Assembly (NCBI GenBank): GCA_002434245.1
Contig: DJJR01000021.1
Coordinates: 1 to 22,241 of the forward strand
Length of the DNA stretch: 22,241 nt
Origin: Pelosinus fermentans
GTDB lineage: Bacteria > Bacillota > Negativicutes > DSM-13327
Direction of reading: 5' to 3'
In this document: positions 21,322 through 22,241 of the stretch, one piece after another
Layout: each line of letters opens with the position of its first letter
How positions within the stretch are numbered: the stretch's first letter is position 1
Notes under the pieces: generated by a model
Seen by the model: the letters and a program-made list of their open reading frames with translations, nothing else
Told to the model about the DNA's origin: nothing
Database searches by the model: none
Translations under genes and position numbers: made by a program

Positions 21322-22095
21322 ATGAATACAATTACGAAAAGATGCTTATGTTTATTCTCTATTCTGATGCTTACTGTATTTTCTCATACGGCCTTAGCTG
21401 TGGCAGCAGATCCCGCCCAGGTCAATACCACCTTTCATATGACTGGCCAAGTAACCGCCCCTACTGCTATTCAAGGCTTTTACGGCATAATCGGGGACGA
21501 TGGGGTAAAATATCAGCCAATCAATTTACCGCGTAAATTTAAGAAAGAGGGGCTCATCATTCAATTTGACGCAAAGCTGAAGGTAAATACCATGAGTACC
21601 TTCCAATGGGGAAAAATTGTAGAACTCTCTAACGTAGCGCAAATTACATCATCCATTGCCCCAGAAGAGCGTAAAGCCATTCAACTATTACTAAAAAGAT
21701 TGGATTCGTTTAATACAAAAGACTTAGAAAAATTGCAGGAAATCGATATTGTGTCCAGGCAGCTTACAAAAGAGCAGTTTGATAATTGGGTAGCGAAATA
21801 TGATCATTTTACCCTTCTATATGTTGATATTTTTGATGCTGATTCTACTTCTATTACCGGTTCCTGTTACTATACCCGAGAACTTGTAAATGGAATGACC
21901 CTTCATGGCAATACGGATTTAGCAGCTATGACCTTTACACTATCCCAAACTTCAAGCGGCTGGAAATTAACAGAATCAGGATCTTTGTCTAATCAACCCA
22001 TTCAATATAGCGCCGATACCCTTGCCGCACTTAAAGAAAAATCCGTTAAAAAATATAATACTGACAATTTAGCTGCTCTTTGGCAACGGATTTAA
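21322..22095 (+). CDS. Exported protein of unknown function
   Basis: A 257-residue protein with a Sec signal peptide (residues 1-28, LCLFSILMLTVFSHTALAVA, cleavage near AVAA). Residues 30-100 read GQVTAPTAIQGFYGIIGDDG and then KYQPINLPRKFKKEGLIIQF. This beta-rich pattern is like a small OB-type domain that recurs in exported proteins. About 108-257 has helices (APEERKAIQLLLKRL and onward, LTKEQFDNWVAKY). Strands follow: CYYTRELVNGM, AAMTFTLSQ and GWKLTESGSL. A SnoaL/NTF2-like fold is possible. I do not recognise the family. The ATG has AGGAG 6 bases upstream. It is separated from the other exported-protein gene by two repeats, so the two may not share a transcript. No catalytic residues were identified. 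Confidence 0.8.
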   Translation: MNTITKRCLCLFSILMLTVFSHTALAVAADPAQVNTTFHMTGQVTAPTAIQGFYGIIGDDGVKYQPINLPRKFKKEGLIIQFDAKLKVNTMSTFQWGKIVELSNVAQITSSIAPEERKAIQLLLKRLDSFNTKDLEKLQEIDIVSRQLTKEQFDNWVAKYDHFTLLYVDIFDADSTSITGSCYYTRELVNGMTLHGNTDLAAMTFTLSQTSSGWKLTESGSLSNQPIQYSADTLAALKEKSVKKYNTDNLAALWQRI

Positions 22096-22123
22096 CTAGA
22101 CCATACTCTTGGGACTTGCAATA

Positions 22124-22159
22124 GTAGCGCTATTCTTCCCGCTGTAAGAAAAACGCTAC
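22124..22159 (+). terminator. Weak hairpin after the last exported-protein gene
   Basis: GTAGCG and CGCTAC arms enclose 24 bases, 28 bases past the stop codon. The following GCGTCCTTTAAAA is only weakly T-rich. It may be a terminator but the loop is long. Confidence 0.3.
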
Positions 22160-22186
22160 GCGTCCTTTAAAACATAGAAAGTAAAC

Positions 22187-22220
22187 TGAACCGCAGAGGC
22201 GCAGAGAACACTGAGAAAAA
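22187..22220 (+). repeat. CAGAG-type repeat, left arm at the window edge
   Basis: GAACCGCAGAGGCGCAGAGA and ACACTGAG match the left arm of the composite repeat. The complementary right arm is not seen before the window ends 21 bases later, and the following A/T-rich bases differ from the usual spacer. The unit is either a solo arm or continues outside. Confidence 0.6.
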
Positions 22221-22241
22221 ATAAATATAAAATACCATGAG

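Overview
The window reads as chromosomal DNA of a diderm, probably spore-forming Firmicute of the Negativicutes (Sporomusa/Pelosinus-like). This is inferred from three things. A TolC-type outer membrane channel with strong AGGAGG ribosome binding sites implies a Firmicute that has an outer membrane. The kinase at 13807-15654 has a sporulation-kinase type histidine box. TTG and GTG starts are frequent. No rRNA, tRNA, CRISPR array, integrase, transposase or phage gene was found, so the genus is not proven.

Layout. Apart from the last two genes, all clear genes lie on the minus strand. Positions 114-1847 encode a fused permease-ATPase ABC transporter of the SbmA/YddA type. Positions 2249-4164 hold a translationally coupled pair: an MGDG-synthase-like diacylglycerol glycosyltransferase followed by a zinc-dependent phospholipase C-like protein. 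Positions 4553-8873 hold a tripartite efflux operon (tolC, macA-like adaptor, LolD-like ATPase, MacB-like permease), and 9175-11123 hold an OmpR-type regulator and its histidine kinase just upstream of it. Then come an exported SGNH esterase with fibronectin-like modules (11264-12511), PpnP nucleoside phosphorylase (12605-12919), a GNAT acetyltransferase behind an orphan dCache histidine kinase (13089-15654), topoisomerase III (15954-18146), a TIGR01777 epimerase (18415-19329) and a small CC/Se-motif protein (19432-19716). The right end (20095-22095) has a 51-residue membrane peptide and two unrecognised exported proteins on the plus strand.

Between the operons sit several copies of a composite palindromic repeat of about 165-185 bp: a CAGAG-rich hairpin set between direct repeats. 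Complete copies lie at 4327-4490, 19821-20005 and 21082-21260, with truncated or variant copies at 1944-2170, 9001-9107 and 22187-22220. A second, shorter CGAAG-rich repeat occurs at 15854-15900 and 21018-21079.

The most interesting functional hypothesis is the coupled glycosyltransferase/phospholipase C pair. One enzyme could release diacylglycerol from phospholipid and the other could glycosylate it. This would be a phospholipid-to-glycolipid remodelling pathway like the known PlcP-Agt pair, but using an unrelated phospholipase family. A weak direct repeat resembling a PhoP box lies upstream.
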